64,000 nt of DNA from an uncultured Holophagaceae bacterium (GCA_903884655.1 CAISFO010000035.1:1-64000); one strand, 5' to 3'; numbered from the stretch's first letter, positions 42,800 to 52,115 are shown. Program-made: numbers and translations. The notes: generated by a model not told the origin, from the sequence alone.

Positions 42800-43402
42800 G
42801 TGAACCCCATCTCGAAACCCTTTTTTGTGGCCCTCCACGAGCTGCTGGACGCGGAAGGTGAAACCACACTTGGCGAGCTGCTGGATGCGGCCGGCGAGCA
42901 GACCTACGGTCTCCTGGTGCTGCTGCTCTCCCTGCCCAACCTGGTGCCGGGCCTGAACATCGGCCTGGCACCGGTGGGCGGCGCCGGGCTCATTGCACTG
43001 GGGGCCCAACTCGCCTGGGGCCGTCCCCACCCGTGGGTTCCGCGTCGCATCCAGGCTCAGCCCATCCACAAGGGACGGATCAAGGATGCCCTGGCCAGGT
43101 TCGAGGCCCAGATCCGCCGATTCCGCTGGAGCGGTTCCATCCAGCGCCCGCTCAGCCACCGCTGGATGGGGGCCGCCATCAGCTGGACCGGCTTCCTGCT
43201 GGCGCTGCCGGTTCCCCTTCCCTTCGGCAACCAGCTGCCTGCGGCCATCCTCTGCCTCCTGGGCGCGGCCCTGCTGGAGGAGCGGCCCGCCTGGGCCTGG
43301 ATCGGTGCCGTGGCCATGGCCGGCAACACCCTCTACTTCGCCCTCAGCTTCGACCTGATCCTGCACGCCTCACTGAGGGCCTTCCATGTCCTGGTGAAGT
43401 GA
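42800..43402 (+). CDS. ExoD-family membrane protein
   Basis: A 200-residue inner-membrane protein of the exopolysaccharide-synthesis ExoD family. The N-terminal TTLGELLDAAGEQTYGLLVLLLSLPNL block is diagnostic, followed by two to three further hydrophobic stretches, including FLLALPVPLPFGNQLPAAILCLLGAALLE. ExoD was named from rhizobial exopolysaccharide mutants, but its molecular role is unclear. The start is a GTG at 42800 with a -10-like CATGCT 11 bases before. It overlaps trmD by one base (TGATG), suggesting co-translation. Confidence 0.87.
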   Translation: MNPISKPFFVALHELLDAEGETTLGELLDAAGEQTYGLLVLLLSLPNLVPGLNIGLAPVGGAGLIALGAQLAWGRPHPWVPRRIQAQPIHKGRIKDALARFEAQIRRFRWSGSIQRPLSHRWMGAAISWTGFLLALPVPLPFGNQLPAAILCLLGAALLEERPAWAWIGAVAMAGNTLYFALSFDLILHASLRAFHVLVK

Positions 43403-44202
43403 TGCGCATCGACGCCCTCACCCTGTTCCCGGAATTCTTCGAGGCTGCCCGGTTAGGCATCACCGGCCGTGCCTTCCGGGAGCTGGGCCACGGCCTCCAC
43501 ACGCACAGCTACCGGCCCTTCGCGGGCAACACCTTCGGCCACGTGGACGACAGCCCCTTCGGCGGCGGACCCGGCATGGTGCTGCGCCCGGAGGTGCTGC
43601 GGGATACGCTGGCTTCGGTGCCCCGGACCGGCGCGAACCACATCATCCACTTCAGCCCGGCGGCACCTCCCCTTACCCATGCCAAGGTGCTGGAATTGGC
43701 CAAGCTTGATCAGCTCATCCTGGTCTGTACCCGCTATGAGGGCCTGGATCAGCGGGCCGTGGAGCACTGCATCGACGAAGAGCTGAGCGTGGGCGAGGCC
43801 GTCCTCAGCGGTGGCGAGCTGCCGGCCCTCTTTCTCATCGATGCGGTCTGCCGCTGGCTGCCAGGAGTACTGGGCAACGAGGCCTCGGCGGAAGCGGACA
43901 GCTTCGCCACGGGCCTGTTGGACCACCCCCACTACACCCGGCCCGCCACCTTCGAGGGGCTGGACGTGCCGCTGGTTCTCCAGGGCGGCGACCACGGGGC
44001 CATCCGCCTCTGGCGCCTCCGGGAAGCCATGGTGCGTACTCGGCGTCTGCGGCCCGATCTGTGGGCTGGCTTCCTGGCCGAGCGCCTAGCCGGCCTGGAT
44101 CGTCCCGCCCAGTGGTGCGCCTGGCAGGTGGAACATCCGGAGGACTGGAACCGGCCCAAGCCGAAGGGCTGGAAAGGCGTAAATTCAAAATTGTTGAAAT
44201 GA
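43402..44202 (+). CDS. trmD: tRNA (guanine-N1-)-methyltransferase TrmD
   Basis: A 266-residue SPOUT-class enzyme that methylates G37 of tRNA. The N-terminal MRIDALTLFPEFFEAA, the HVDDSPFGGGPGM block, VCTRYEGLDQRAVEH, and the knot/SAM segment VGEAVLSGGELPALFLIDAV are all typical. It overlaps the ExoD-like gene by one base. The usual order is rpsP-rimM-trmD-rplS, but here trmD follows rlmN and exoD, and rplS is 5.1 kb downstream with a regulator and export operon in between. The last codons (KGVNSKLLK) already lie in AT-rich DNA. Confidence 0.94.
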   Translation: MRIDALTLFPEFFEAARLGITGRAFRELGHGLHTHSYRPFAGNTFGHVDDSPFGGGPGMVLRPEVLRDTLASVPRTGANHIIHFSPAAPPLTHAKVLELAKLDQLILVCTRYEGLDQRAVEHCIDEELSVGEAVLSGGELPALFLIDAVCRWLPGVLGNEASAEADSFATGLLDHPHYTRPATFEGLDVPLVLQGGDHGAIRLWRLREAMVRTRRLRPDLWAGFLAERLAGLDRPAQWCAWQVEHPEDWNRPKPKGWKGVNSKLLK

Positions 44203-44221
44203 TGTTATTTATAAAATTTTT

Positions 44222-44293
44222 GAACATTGTTAAAAATATTTCACAACAGGGACTTGACGAATTCGAACAATGTTCTAAATTTTGAACATTGTT
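44222..44293 (+). promoter_or_regulatory. AT-rich promoter with three GAACAWTGTT operators
   Basis: Three copies of a palindromic word occur: GAACATTGTT at 44222-44231, GAACAATGTTC at 44265-44275 and GAACATTGTT at 44284-44293. They bracket a sigma-70-type promoter with TTGACG at 44254-44259 and TAAATT at 44276-44281 (16-base spacer). The middle site fills the spacer and the last covers the start of transcription, so a bound repressor would block the polymerase. The TetR gene just downstream is the natural candidate. The region from about 44180 to 44300 is strongly AT-rich compared with its surroundings. Confidence 0.8.
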
Positions 44294-44403
44294 AGGAGTG
44301 TTGCATGTCTCTTGAGGTCGCAAGGCCACTTCGGACGGCCAGGGTCATCCGGCTCAAGTACTGGCGGGCGGCTCGCTATGCTTGGATCCGACGAAGGAGC
44401 GCC

Positions 44404-45027
44404 ATGCCAAGCCCACCCCGCCGCGACCAGGCCCGGCTGGCCGCCCGGCAGACCATCATGGAAGAGGCGCGGAAGCTGTTCGTGGCCAAGGGCTACGATG
44501 CAGTGACCATGAGGGACATCGCCCGCGCCACCCAGTACACGGCCTCGGCCCTCTACTACCACTTCAAGGACAAGGCCGAGCTGATGATGGCCATCTGCTC
44601 GGAGGACTTCCTGAAGCTGGCCCAGGTCTTCCAGTCGGCCCTGGTCCATGAGGATCCCCTGGAGAACATCAAGGCCATGGGCCTGGCCTATGCCCGCTTC
44701 GCCCTCGCCAACCCGAACCACTACCGGCTCATGTTCATGTCCAAGGGACCGGTGGGCCTGTCGCCCCACGACCTCCAGCATGGGGATCCCAACCAGGACG
44801 CCTATGCGGCCCTCCATCACTTCGTCAGCCTGGCTCAGCAGAAGGGCCTGCTGCGCGAGGGGCTGGCGGACACCCACCTGGTCGCGCAGACTTTCTGGGC
44901 CGGCGTGCATGGCATGGTGTCCCTGGCCCTCGACAAGGGCGAGGAGCCCTGGATCCCCTGGGCCAGCCTCGACCAGCGGCTGGAGCTGATGACCGACACC
45001 ATGCGCCGCGGACTCGAACGGCGCTGA
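44404..45027 (+). CDS. TetR/AcrR-family transcriptional regulator
   Basis: A 207-residue repressor. The DNA-binding domain spans about residues 10-57: RQTIMEEARKLFVAKGYDAVTMRDIARATQ, then the recognition helix YTASALYYHFKDK. The C-terminal ligand domain (DUF-type TetR_C, with NPNHYRLMFMSKG) is of the WHG-like group. I start at 44404 (AAGGAG four bases upstream, -10-like TATGCT before it), but an in-frame ATG at 44305 with AGGAG would add a basic 33-residue extension. Three palindromic operators lie upstream, so it probably represses itself and the export operon that follows at 45160. Confidence 0.88.
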   Translation: MPSPPRRDQARLAARQTIMEEARKLFVAKGYDAVTMRDIARATQYTASALYYHFKDKAELMMAICSEDFLKLAQVFQSALVHEDPLENIKAMGLAYARFALANPNHYRLMFMSKGPVGLSPHDLQHGDPNQDAYAALHHFVSLAQQKGLLREGLADTHLVAQTFWAGVHGMVSLALDKGEEPWIPWASLDQRLELMTDTMRRGLERR

Positions 45028-45159
45028 ACCCGCTCCGTCCCATCTGAAATCCACATCCTGCCTGACCGGACGGCCCTCGCCGTCCCAGCTTCGCCTCATC
45101 CCCTTCCTGTTACACCTGGCCCCGGCCCCTGCCGAAGGCCCGTCTCCCGGAGCCTCTCT

Positions 45160-46287
45160 ATGGTGGATCTGGCCCTGCGCATGCTGCTGCACGACCGCTT
45201 GCGCTTCTTCATCACAGTCAGCGGCGTGGCCTTCGCCGTGAACCTCATTCTCTCTCAGGTGGGCCTCTTCTTCGGCCTCATCAGCAATTCCTCGGTCATC
45301 GTGCGCAACATCCCCGCCGAGATCTGGGTGACCTCCAAGAACACACCGAACGTCGATTTCGCCCAGGCCTTCCCGGAGGCCTATGTCCAGCGGGTGCGCT
45401 CCATCCCGGGTGTGCAGCGGGCGGACAACCTCATCGTCACCTTCCTGAATATTCACCTGCCCAACGGGGCCACGGAGGGCACCGTCACCTACGCCGTGGA
45501 GGACTTCCAGGCCTGGAACCTGCCCTGGAAACTGGAGAGCGGCGACATCCGGGACCTGCGGCGGGGGAACTTCATGTTCACGGATGCTTCCGCCGTGCGC
45601 CGCATCGGCGCCTTCCAGGCCGGCGACTACCGGGAGGTCTCGGGCGTGCGCATGCGCTACGCGGGCCGGTCCCTGGGGGCCACCTCCTTCACCACCACGC
45701 CGGTGTCCTTCATGGACTACCGCCTGGCCCAGCGCATGAACAGCAACCTGCTGGAGGGCAACACCACCTACATCCTGGTGAAAGCCGCGCCCGGCGCCAA
45801 TATCCAGGCCCTGAAGGCCGAGATCCAGCGCCGCCTTCCGCACAACGATGTCTACACCCGGAACGAGTGGGCCAAGCGCAGCGACGACTACTGGATCAAG
45901 AACACGGGCATCGGCCTGAACGCCTACCTCACCGTGGCCCTGGGCATCCTCGTGGGCGTGGTCATCGTGGCCCAGACGCTCTACACCTCCACCATGGAGC
46001 ACATCAAGGAGTTCGGGACCGTCAAGGCCATCGGCGGCTCCAACGCCGATATCTACCGCCTGCTGGGCCGCCAGGCCCTGGTGGCAGCCGTCCTCGGCTT
46101 CGCCATCGGGGCCCTGCTCACCCTGGCCATGGAACCCGGCGTGGCCGCCATCGGACTCCGGCTCATCCTGCCCGCCCCGGTCTGGTTCTCGGTGGCCCTG
46201 GGCACCGTCTTCATGTGCCTCCTTTCTGCCGGCGTGAGCTTCCGCAAGGTCGCGAACATCGACCCCGGCCTCGTCTTCAGGAGCTGA
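45160..46287 (+). CDS. ABC transporter permease, FtsX/MacB-DevC type
   Basis: A 375-residue permease. One N-terminal helix (about 15-40) is followed by a large extracytoplasmic domain of some 220 residues, then three C-terminal helices with the FtsX-like block HIKEFGTVKAIGGSNADIYRLLGRQA. This is the topology of MacB/DevC-type exporters, which act with a fusion protein and TolC in moving solutes across the outer membrane. The start at 45160 (ATG) is preceded by CGGAGCC. It is the first structural gene of a four-gene export operon: permease, ATPase, HlyD, TolC. Confidence 0.88.
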   Translation: MVDLALRMLLHDRLRFFITVSGVAFAVNLILSQVGLFFGLISNSSVIVRNIPAEIWVTSKNTPNVDFAQAFPEAYVQRVRSIPGVQRADNLIVTFLNIHLPNGATEGTVTYAVEDFQAWNLPWKLESGDIRDLRRGNFMFTDASAVRRIGAFQAGDYREVSGVRMRYAGRSLGATSFTTTPVSFMDYRLAQRMNSNLLEGNTTYILVKAAPGANIQALKAEIQRRLPHNDVYTRNEWAKRSDDYWIKNTGIGLNAYLTVALGILVGVVIVAQTLYTSTMEHIKEFGTVKAIGGSNADIYRLLGRQALVAAVLGFAIGALLTLAMEPGVAAIGLRLILPAPVWFSVALGTVFMCLLSAGVSFRKVANIDPGLVFRS

Positions 46288-46289
46288 CC

Positions 46290-46961
46290 ATGCCCGTGCT
46301 TGAAGCCAGCGACATCGTCAAGGAATACCAGGAGGGCCGGAACCGCACCCGCATCCTCCACGGGGTCAGCCTCACCGTGGAACCCGGTGAAGTCGTTGCG
46401 CTCGAAGGGCCTTCGGGCTCGGGCAAGACCACGCTGCTGCAGATCCTCGGCTGCATCCTGAGCCCCACCGAAGGCCGGGTCAAAGTGAACGGCGAACCGG
46501 CGGACCTCTCGGACGCCAGCGCCCTGGCGGAGCTCCGCAAGCGGCACATCGGGTTCGTGTTCCAGCAGTTCAACCTCTTCCCCTCGCTCAACGCTCTGGA
46601 GAACGTCCAGTACGCCCTCCAGGTCAAAGGGCATCGCGGCAGAGGGCTGAAGGAAGAAGCCCGCCGGTGGATCGAAGCCATGGAACTGTCGGACCGGGCC
46701 CACTACCTGCCCAGGGACCTGTCCGGGGGCCAGAAGCAGCGGGTGGCCATCGCCCGCGCCATGGCGGGAAATCCAGCCGCCCTGCTGGCCGACGAGCCCA
46801 CCGCCAACCTCGACAGCCAGGTGGGCACCCAGGTCCTGCAGCTGTTTCGTTCCCTGGCCACCGACCACGGCCGCGGCGTCCTCATCGTCACCCACGACCC
46901 GAAAGTCCGGGACATCGCCGATCGCGTGCTCCGAATCCGCGACGGCCTCATCCACGCCTGA
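46290..46961 (+). CDS. ABC transporter ATP-binding protein (MacB/LolD type)
   Basis: A 223-residue ATPase that powers the preceding permease. Motifs in order: Walker A GPSGSGKTT, Q-loop FVFQQFNLFPSLNALENV, signature LSGGQKQRVAIARA, Walker B ALLADEPTANLDS and H-loop VTHDPKV. AGGAG precedes the ATG, which lies 2 bases after the permease stop. Sequence is of the LolD/DevA/MacB group. Substrate unknown; the TetR regulator suggests a toxic or signalling small molecule. Confidence 0.93.
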   Translation: MPVLEASDIVKEYQEGRNRTRILHGVSLTVEPGEVVALEGPSGSGKTTLLQILGCILSPTEGRVKVNGEPADLSDASALAELRKRHIGFVFQQFNLFPSLNALENVQYALQVKGHRGRGLKEEARRWIEAMELSDRAHYLPRDLSGGQKQRVAIARAMAGNPAALLADEPTANLDSQVGTQVLQLFRSLATDHGRGVLIVTHDPKVRDIADRVLRIRDGLIHA

Positions 46962-46978
46962 ACCCCCAAGGAGACCCC

Positions 46979-47842
46979 ATGTCCATCCGCCCCTACATCG
47001 TCTGGATCCTCCCCGTCCTCGCCCTGGCCGCCGGCGCCGCCATGCTGGTCCGGGCTGAGCCCAGGGCCCCTAAGCCGCCCACCGCCCTCCCACCCTCCAG
47101 CAGCATTCTCTGCGAGGGTCGTGTCTCCACACATCCAGGTGCGGACGTGGTCCTCTCGGCGGAGTATGGTGGCCTCCTCCGTGACCTGCCTGTCCACGAA
47201 CTTGATGAAGTGAAGGCAGGTCAGGTCCTCGCGCGGCTGGATGACCGGGAGCAGGCGGCCTCACTCGCCTCCGCCGAGGCCCATGTGCGAGAGCTCGATG
47301 CCGAACTGCGCTTTCTCGAGCTGGAGCAGCGGCGCCAGAAGCAGCTGGTCGCCGACGGCGCCGTGGGCCAGCGGGCCTTCGACGAGGCCGATTCGAAGCT
47401 CCGTCTCACCCAGGCCCGGCGTGAAGCCGCCCAGGCCCAGACAGGCCAGCTGCGAGCCGCCCTCTCCAAGCTGACCCTCCGCGCCCCCTTTGGCGGCAGG
47501 GTCGTGGAGCGCATCGCCAACCCCGGTGAGCTGCTGCCCGCCGGCGGCCGGCTCCTGCGGCTGGCTGATCTGAACCGCCTGCGCATCGAGGCCGAGGTAG
47601 ACGAGTACGACCTGAGCCGGCTCCGCCTGGGGAGCGAGGTGGCCATCGAGGCCGAGGGCACTGCGTGGAGAGGTACCGGCCGGATCGAGGAAATTCCCGA
47701 CGGACTCTCCCAGCGCCGTCTCAAGGCCCTGGATCCCTCCCGTCCCACAGACATCCGGGTGGCCCTGGTGAAGGTCTCCCTGACCCCGAAGGCTCCCCTC
47801 AAGCTCGGTCAGCGCGTCGAGCTGCGCATCCAGGCCAACTGA
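46979..47842 (+). CDS. HlyD/RND-type periplasmic adaptor subunit
   Basis: A 287-residue membrane fusion protein. An N-terminal membrane anchor (IVWILPVLALAAGAAMLV) is followed by half-lipoyl blocks (ADVVLSAEYGGLLRDLPVHELDEVKAGQVLARLDD), an alpha-helical hairpin (about residues 85-150) rich in Ala, Glu, Gln and Arg, and the second lipoyl half LRAPFGGRVVERIANPGELL. It would bridge the permease and the TolC protein. AAGGAG precedes the ATG. The short hairpin fits a DevB/MacA-like adaptor. Confidence 0.9.
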   Translation: MSIRPYIVWILPVLALAAGAAMLVRAEPRAPKPPTALPPSSSILCEGRVSTHPGADVVLSAEYGGLLRDLPVHELDEVKAGQVLARLDDREQAASLASAEAHVRELDAELRFLELEQRRQKQLVADGAVGQRAFDEADSKLRLTQARREAAQAQTGQLRAALSKLTLRAPFGGRVVERIANPGELLPAGGRLLRLADLNRLRIEAEVDEYDLSRLRLGSEVAIEAEGTAWRGTGRIEEIPDGLSQRRLKALDPSRPTDIRVALVKVSLTPKAPLKLGQRVELRIQAN

Positions 47843-47865
47843 TCCCTTCGAATCCAGGAGCACCC

Positions 47866-49164
47866 ATGCGATCCAAGCCACTCGCCCTGATGGCCCTCGG
47901 CCTGGCCCTGCCCGCACTCGCCCAGACCCTCTCCGTGAATGAGGCCATCCAGTCGGCGCTTGCCCAGAACCCCCGGATCCAGGCCGCCCAGGCCGGCACT
48001 GACGCCGCCTCGGCCCAGGCCAGCCAGGCCCGTTGGGATCGGATCGGGCGATTGGAACTGGGGGCCCTTTGGGCACCTGACGTGAGGAATCCCCAGGTCG
48101 GCTTCCCGGGGGCGCCTCCAGCTTTCCCGCCCTTCCGCTTCGACCTTGCCCTCCAGCGGCGGAACAACCTGGAGCTGAGCTACGTCCAGCCCCTCTGGAC
48201 CTGGGGCGCCCTTGCCGGCCGCGTGAAGGCGGCCTCGCTACAGACGGCGGCCAGTGCGGACCTGGCGGCCCGAGAGAAGGAGCTGGTCCGGTTCGAGGCC
48301 ACCCAGCGCTTTCTCCAGGCCCTGCAAGCTGCGGAGGCGGTGAAGGTGGCAGAGCTGGCCCTCGCCCAGCAGCTGGCCTTCCAGGCCACGGCCAGGGCCC
48401 GGGTGGCCGAGGGGGTGGCCCCCCGCCTGGACGTGCTGAAGGCGGACTTGGCGGTAAGTCAGGCCGAATCCGATCTCATCACGCTGCGCAACCGCGCAAG
48501 GATCTCGCGGGAGGAACTCGCCGCCGTCACCCGAGACGAGCGGTTCCGGCAACTGCCCCTCGCCCCGGTGGAGGATCCTTCCGGTGACCTGCCCGCCGAG
48601 GCGGCCTGCCTCCAGCAGGCGAGGGACCGGAGGCTGGATCTGAAATCCCTCACCCGCCAAGTCTCGGCTCTCCGCACCAGCGCCCGGGCCGAACGAGCCT
48701 CCGGCCTGCCTTCCCTCGACTTCCAGGCCAGCTGGACCCAGCGCAGCGACCAGCTGGGCAACCTGGGAGAGACTCTGAACCGCACCTCCCTTGTGGGCCT
48801 CGCCATCCGCTGGGAGGGGCTGGCACCCAAGCGGGCCAGGGCCCGCAGCGCCGATTTCGAGGCCCGGGCCCGGCAGCGGGAAGCCCAGGCCGCCTCACTG
48901 GAGGACCAATTGGCTGTGGAGGTCCGGACTGCCCGGTGGAAGGTGGAGGATGCCAGAGCCCAGACCACCGTGGCCGGACGCGCCCTGAATCAGGCCGAGG
49001 AGCGGGCGCGGGTCTCCCGGGTCGCCTACCGGGCGGGCACCACCACTGCCGTGGAGGCCGAAGATGCCGAACTGGCCCTCAGCCAGGCCCGGTATCAGGT
49101 GCTGGCCACCCGCCTGGAAGCGGGCATCGCTTGGGCGGCCCTGGAGTTTTCGATCGGCCAGTGA
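47866..49164 (+). CDS. TolC-family outer-membrane efflux protein
   Basis: A 432-residue outer-membrane channel protein. A signal peptide ([14 protein letters not shown], cleavage near residue 19) is followed by two OEP repeats: [24 protein letters not shown] and, later, [32 protein letters not shown]. The [15 protein letters not shown] strand and the closing [31 protein letters not shown] helix are typical. CAGGAG precedes the ATG; the frame extends upstream into hlyD without similarity. It ends the TetR-controlled export operon, 152 bases before rplS. Confidence 0.9.
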   Translation: MRSKPLALMALGLALPALAQTLSVNEAIQSALAQNPRIQAAQAGTDAASAQASQARWDRIGRLELGALWAPDVRNPQVGFPGAPPAFPPFRFDLALQRRNNLELSYVQPLWTWGALAGRVKAASLQTAASADLAAREKELVRFEATQRFLQALQAAEAVKVAELALAQQLAFQATARARVAEGVAPRLDVLKADLAVSQAESDLITLRNRARISREELAAVTRDERFRQLPLAPVEDPSGDLPAEAACLQQARDRRLDLKSLTRQVSALRTSARAERASGLPSLDFQASWTQRSDQLGNLGETLNRTSLVGLAIRWEGLAPKRARARSADFEARARQREAQAASLEDQLAVEVRTARWKVEDARAQTTVAGRALNQAEERARVSRVAYRAGTTTAVEAEDAELALSQARYQVLATRLEAGIAWAALEFSIGQ

Positions 49165-49316
49165 CCAGGACCCTCAGGGCAATTTACCCAGGCGGCCCCG
49201 GGGATTCGGCCTTCCCTTTCGCTCCCATTCCGGTAGACTGGTGGACTCCCCGTTTGGGGACTTTCGAGCCATGTCCGCCTGTGATCAGGTTTGGGACCGC
49301 TGGCCCAGGAGCCCAC

Positions 49317-49676
49317 ATGAGCCATATCATCGACCAGCTCGAAGCCAGCCTGCTTCGCCATGACCTCCCCCGCATCCAGCCCGGCGACACCGTGAAGGTG
49401 CACGTCAAGGTGAAGGAAGGCGAGAAAGAGCGCATCCAGCTCTTCCAGGGCATCGTCATCGGCATCAGGGGCGGCGGCATGCGCACCTCCTTCACCGTCC
49501 GCAAGGTGGCGAGCGGCGTGGGCGTGGAGCGCGTCTTCCCCCTGAACAGCCCCACCATCGACAAGCTGGAAGTCATCCGCCACGGCAAGGTCCGTCGCGC
49601 CAAGCTCTACTTCCTCCGTGAGAAGCTCGGCAAGGCCGGCCGTCTCAAGGAGCGCCGCACCGTCGCTGGCGAATAG
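49317..49676 (+). CDS. rplS: 50S ribosomal protein bL19
   Basis: A 119-residue bL19 from the subunit interface of the ribosome. Blocks [54 protein letters not shown] and the basic [21 protein letters not shown] are diagnostic. CAGGAG precedes the ATG. Usually rplS follows trmD directly; here 5.1 kb separate them. A terminator follows at 49695, and the gene probably has its own promoter in the 152-base gap after tolC. Confidence 0.96.
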   Translation: MSHIIDQLEASLLRHDLPRIQPGDTVKVHVKVKEGEKERIQLFQGIVIGIRGGGMRTSFTVRKVASGVGVERVFPLNSPTIDKLEVIRHGKVRRAKLYFLREKLGKAGRLKERRTVAGE

Positions 49677-49694
49677 ACTCCGGTCGGAAACACC

Positions 49695-49722
49695 AAAAAG
49701 GCGCCTGGTCAGGCGCCTTTTT
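49695..49722. terminator. rho-independent terminator after rplS
   Basis: AAAAAGGCGCC and GGCGCCTTTTT form a perfect 11-bp stem with a TGGTCA loop, 18 bases after the rplS stop. The flanking A- and T-runs allow function on both strands. Confidence 0.9.
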
Positions 49723-49883
49723 CGTATTCCAGTCAACCGGAGGTATTAAGCATTAACTCAAGCTAGATCTTTAATTCTATATTTATTTTCACACTTTAAG
49801 GGATCAGCCTGTCCCCGATCTGTGGAAAAATGAACCCGTGGGATCCGGCTGGCCAGTTCCAGACCGCTGTTCCGGGAGGAAGC

Positions 49884-50417
49884 ATGAAGACCTCGTCCCT
49901 AGCCGCCCTGGCCGTCCTGACCACCGCCACCTTCTCCCTCAACGCGGAGCCTCCTCGCTATGGCGTCCAGGGACTGGTCAACGTGCCGCTCGGCGACCTC
50001 AAGACCTTCGTGGACAGCAGCGCCGGCCCCGGAATCGGCATCCACGGGACCTTCGACCTCATGGACGGCCACATGCTTCGGCCCCGGATGGACTACAGCG
50101 TCTACCAGGAGGCTTCCTTCGCCACCTTCAAGCAGAACGCCTCCTACATCGATCTTGGCGGGGACTATCTCTATTTCATCGCCGGCAAACCCGAGGGACT
50201 CTATTTCACGGGTGGTTTATCTGCCGTCCGTTGGTCCTTCCAGCGCAAGGATGCTCTGTCCAAGGTGACCAGTGACACCACCAAACTGGGCGTGGCAGGC
50301 GGCCTCGGCTACCAGTGGAGCGCCACCGTGGGCACGGAGCTGCGGTGGATGCACTCCCGCGTGTCCAGTGCGTTCAAGGCGGACGCCCTGCAGGCCGGCT
50401 TCACCATCCGGTTCTAG
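49884..50417 (+). CDS. small outer-membrane beta-barrel-like protein
   Basis: A 177-residue exported protein. After a signal peptide (LAALAVLTTATFSLNA, cleavage near residue 20) the sequence alternates polar and hydrophobic residues, as in an 8-strand barrel: YGVQGLVNVPLGDLKTF, GPGIGIHGTFDL, ASYIDLGGDYLYFI, GLYFTGGLSAVRW, and it ends with the strand ADALQAGFTIRF, whose final Phe is the BamA-recognised signature. GGGAGGAAG precedes the ATG. An AT-rich patch (about 49745-49800) upstream probably holds its promoter. Confidence 0.75.
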   Translation: MKTSSLAALAVLTTATFSLNAEPPRYGVQGLVNVPLGDLKTFVDSSAGPGIGIHGTFDLMDGHMLRPRMDYSVYQEASFATFKQNASYIDLGGDYLYFIAGKPEGLYFTGGLSAVRWSFQRKDALSKVTSDTTKLGVAGGLGYQWSATVGTELRWMHSRVSSAFKADALQAGFTIRF

Positions 50418-50460
50418 CCGCTTCCTGTCCTGCCCGGGCCCCTGGCCTGGCAGAGAGAGA

Positions 50461-51930
50461 TCACATCCCGTATTCTTTCCAGCGCCGTGCTACCCGGTCG
50501 AGAATCTCCGCAGGAAAGACCAGATCCCGCGGCCACTCGCGCTGGTAGCCATCCCAGGGCCGGTTCTTCCTCGTGGCGTCGATACCCACCTTGCTGCCAA
50601 AGGCGAAGCGGTCACTGGCGTGGTCCAGCACGTCCAGGGGTCCCTCGGTGAAGAGCATGTCCCGGCGTGGATCCACATTGCTGGTCAGCCGGAAGAGCAC
50701 CTCGTTCATGTCATGGGGATCGATGTCCTCATCGACCACCACGATGCCCTTGGTGAACATGATCTGGCCCGTGCCCCAGATGGCGTTCATGACCTTCTGG
50801 GCATGGCCGGGATACTCCTTGCGCATGCTCAGGATCACCAGATTGTGGAAGGCCCCGGCCGCGGGCAGGTGCATGTCGCGAACCTCAGGCAGAACCATGC
50901 GCAGGAGAGGCAGGAAAATCCGTTCGGTGGCAAGGCCCAGGTAGGCGTCCTCCTGGGGTGGGCGGCCCACGATGGTGGCGGGGAACACAGGATTCCACCG
51001 CATGGTGATGGCATCCACATGCAACACGGGGTAGTCGTCCGCCAGGGAGTAGTAGCCGGTGTGATCGCCGAAGGGGCCCTCCCGGCGCGACTCACCGGGA
51101 ATCACGTGCCCCTCGATGACGATTTCGCTGTCGGCGGGCACTTCCAGATCATTGGTCACGCAGGGCACCATCTCGATCCCTTCGCCGCGCAGGAAGCCAG
51201 TGAACATCACTTCGCTGAGGAAGGGTGGAAGGGGCGCGGTGGCCGCATACGTGAGGGCCGGATCCCCGCCAAAGCTCACCGCCACGGGCATGCGCTCGCC
51301 GAGGTCATACCCATGGCGGTTCCGGGCTCCGTCGTGGTGCAGCTGGGTATGGAACCCGAGGGTCCGGTCATCGAAGACCTGGAGCCGGTAGAGTCCCATG
51401 TTGCGATGGCCCGTCAGCTTGTTCCGGGTGTGGCTCATCCCCAGGGTGATGAAGGGTCCGCCGTCCTCGGGCCAGGTGGTGAGCACGGGCAAGTCGAAGA
51501 GCTTCACCTGGTCGCCCCGTAGCACGATCTCCTGGCAGATGCCCTTGCGAACGGTCTTCGGCATCCAGGTGCCCACCTCGGCCAGGGCAGGCAGCTTGGC
51601 CAGTTTTTCGAAAAACCCAGTACCGGGCCTGGGCATGGCCTCCTTCACCAGCCTCTCGATCCGGTCGGCGATGGCATCGAGGCCCCGCGGTTCCTGGTCC
51701 ACCCCCAGGGCCATTTCCATGCGCTTCAGGCTGCCGAAGACATTCATGGCCACCGGCAGGGCTTTTCCGGCGGGCCTCTTGAATAGGAGGGCCTTCCCAC
51801 CCCCAGGTTCCTTGGACACCCGGTCTGCCACCGCTCCCATCTCCAGGAAGGGGTCGACTTCCGGGTTGATGCTGGCCAGCTCGCCCGCGGCTTCGAGCTG
51901 TTTCAGGAAGGTCTGGAAGTCGCGGCCCAT
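50461..51930 (-). CDS. UbiD-family (prenylated-FMN) decarboxylase
   Basis: A 489-residue decarboxylase of the UbiD fold. The YRLQVFDDRTLGFHTQLHHDGARN block and later FVPCVTNDLEVPADSEIVIEG-type region with EGPFGDHTGYYS carry the conserved Arg and Glu residues that hold prenylated FMN and act in catalysis. In quinone-producing bacteria such enzymes remove a carboxyl group from ubiquinone or menaquinone precursors (UbiD or the futalosine-pathway menaquinone enzyme). No ubiX or other mqn gene is adjacent, so the substrate is not settled. GGAG precedes the ATG. It converges with the outer-membrane protein gene and is divergent from rplU. Confidence 0.88.
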   Translation of the reverse strand: MGRDFQTFLKQLEAAGELASINPEVDPFLEMGAVADRVSKEPGGGKALLFKRPAGKALPVAMNVFGSLKRMEMALGVDQEPRGLDAIADRIERLVKEAMPRPGTGFFEKLAKLPALAEVGTWMPKTVRKGICQEIVLRGDQVKLFDLPVLTTWPEDGGPFITLGMSHTRNKLTGHRNMGLYRLQVFDDRTLGFHTQLHHDGARNRHGYDLGERMPVAVSFGGDPALTYAATAPLPPFLSEVMFTGFLRGEGIEMVPCVTNDLEVPADSEIVIEGHVIPGESRREGPFGDHTGYYSLADDYPVLHVDAITMRWNPVFPATIVGRPPQEDAYLGLATERIFLPLLRMVLPEVRDMHLPAAGAFHNLVILSMRKEYPGHAQKVMNAIWGTGQIMFTKGIVVVDEDIDPHDMNEVLFRLTSNVDPRRDMLFTEGPLDVLDHASDRFAFGSKVGIDATRKNRPWDGYQREWPRDLVFPAEILDRVARRWKEYGM

Positions 51931-52007
51931 GGGAATCTCCGAACCCTGATCATCCCATCCAAGGGGCGTTCAAAGAAACCCAATGCCCCCAGGTTCATGA
52001 ATTTCCC

Positions 52008-52036
52008 TTGAGAGGACAGGGCTTTTCCCGCATACT
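52008..52036 (+). promoter_or_regulatory. putative sigma-70 promoter of rplU-rpmA
   Basis: TTGAGA (52008-52013) and CATACT (52031-52036) with a 17-base spacer stand about 80 bases before the rplU start. The following leader has a short GC-rich hairpin potential (GGGCC and GGCCG near 52040-52060) but no bL21 leader motif I can confirm. Confidence 0.5.
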
Positions 52037-52115
52037 GATGGGCCTTGCCCTGGCCGTGGGCTCCCAAGCGCGTCCGATGGACTGCCGCCCACACGCCCCA
52101 ACCAAAGAGGTTTTC

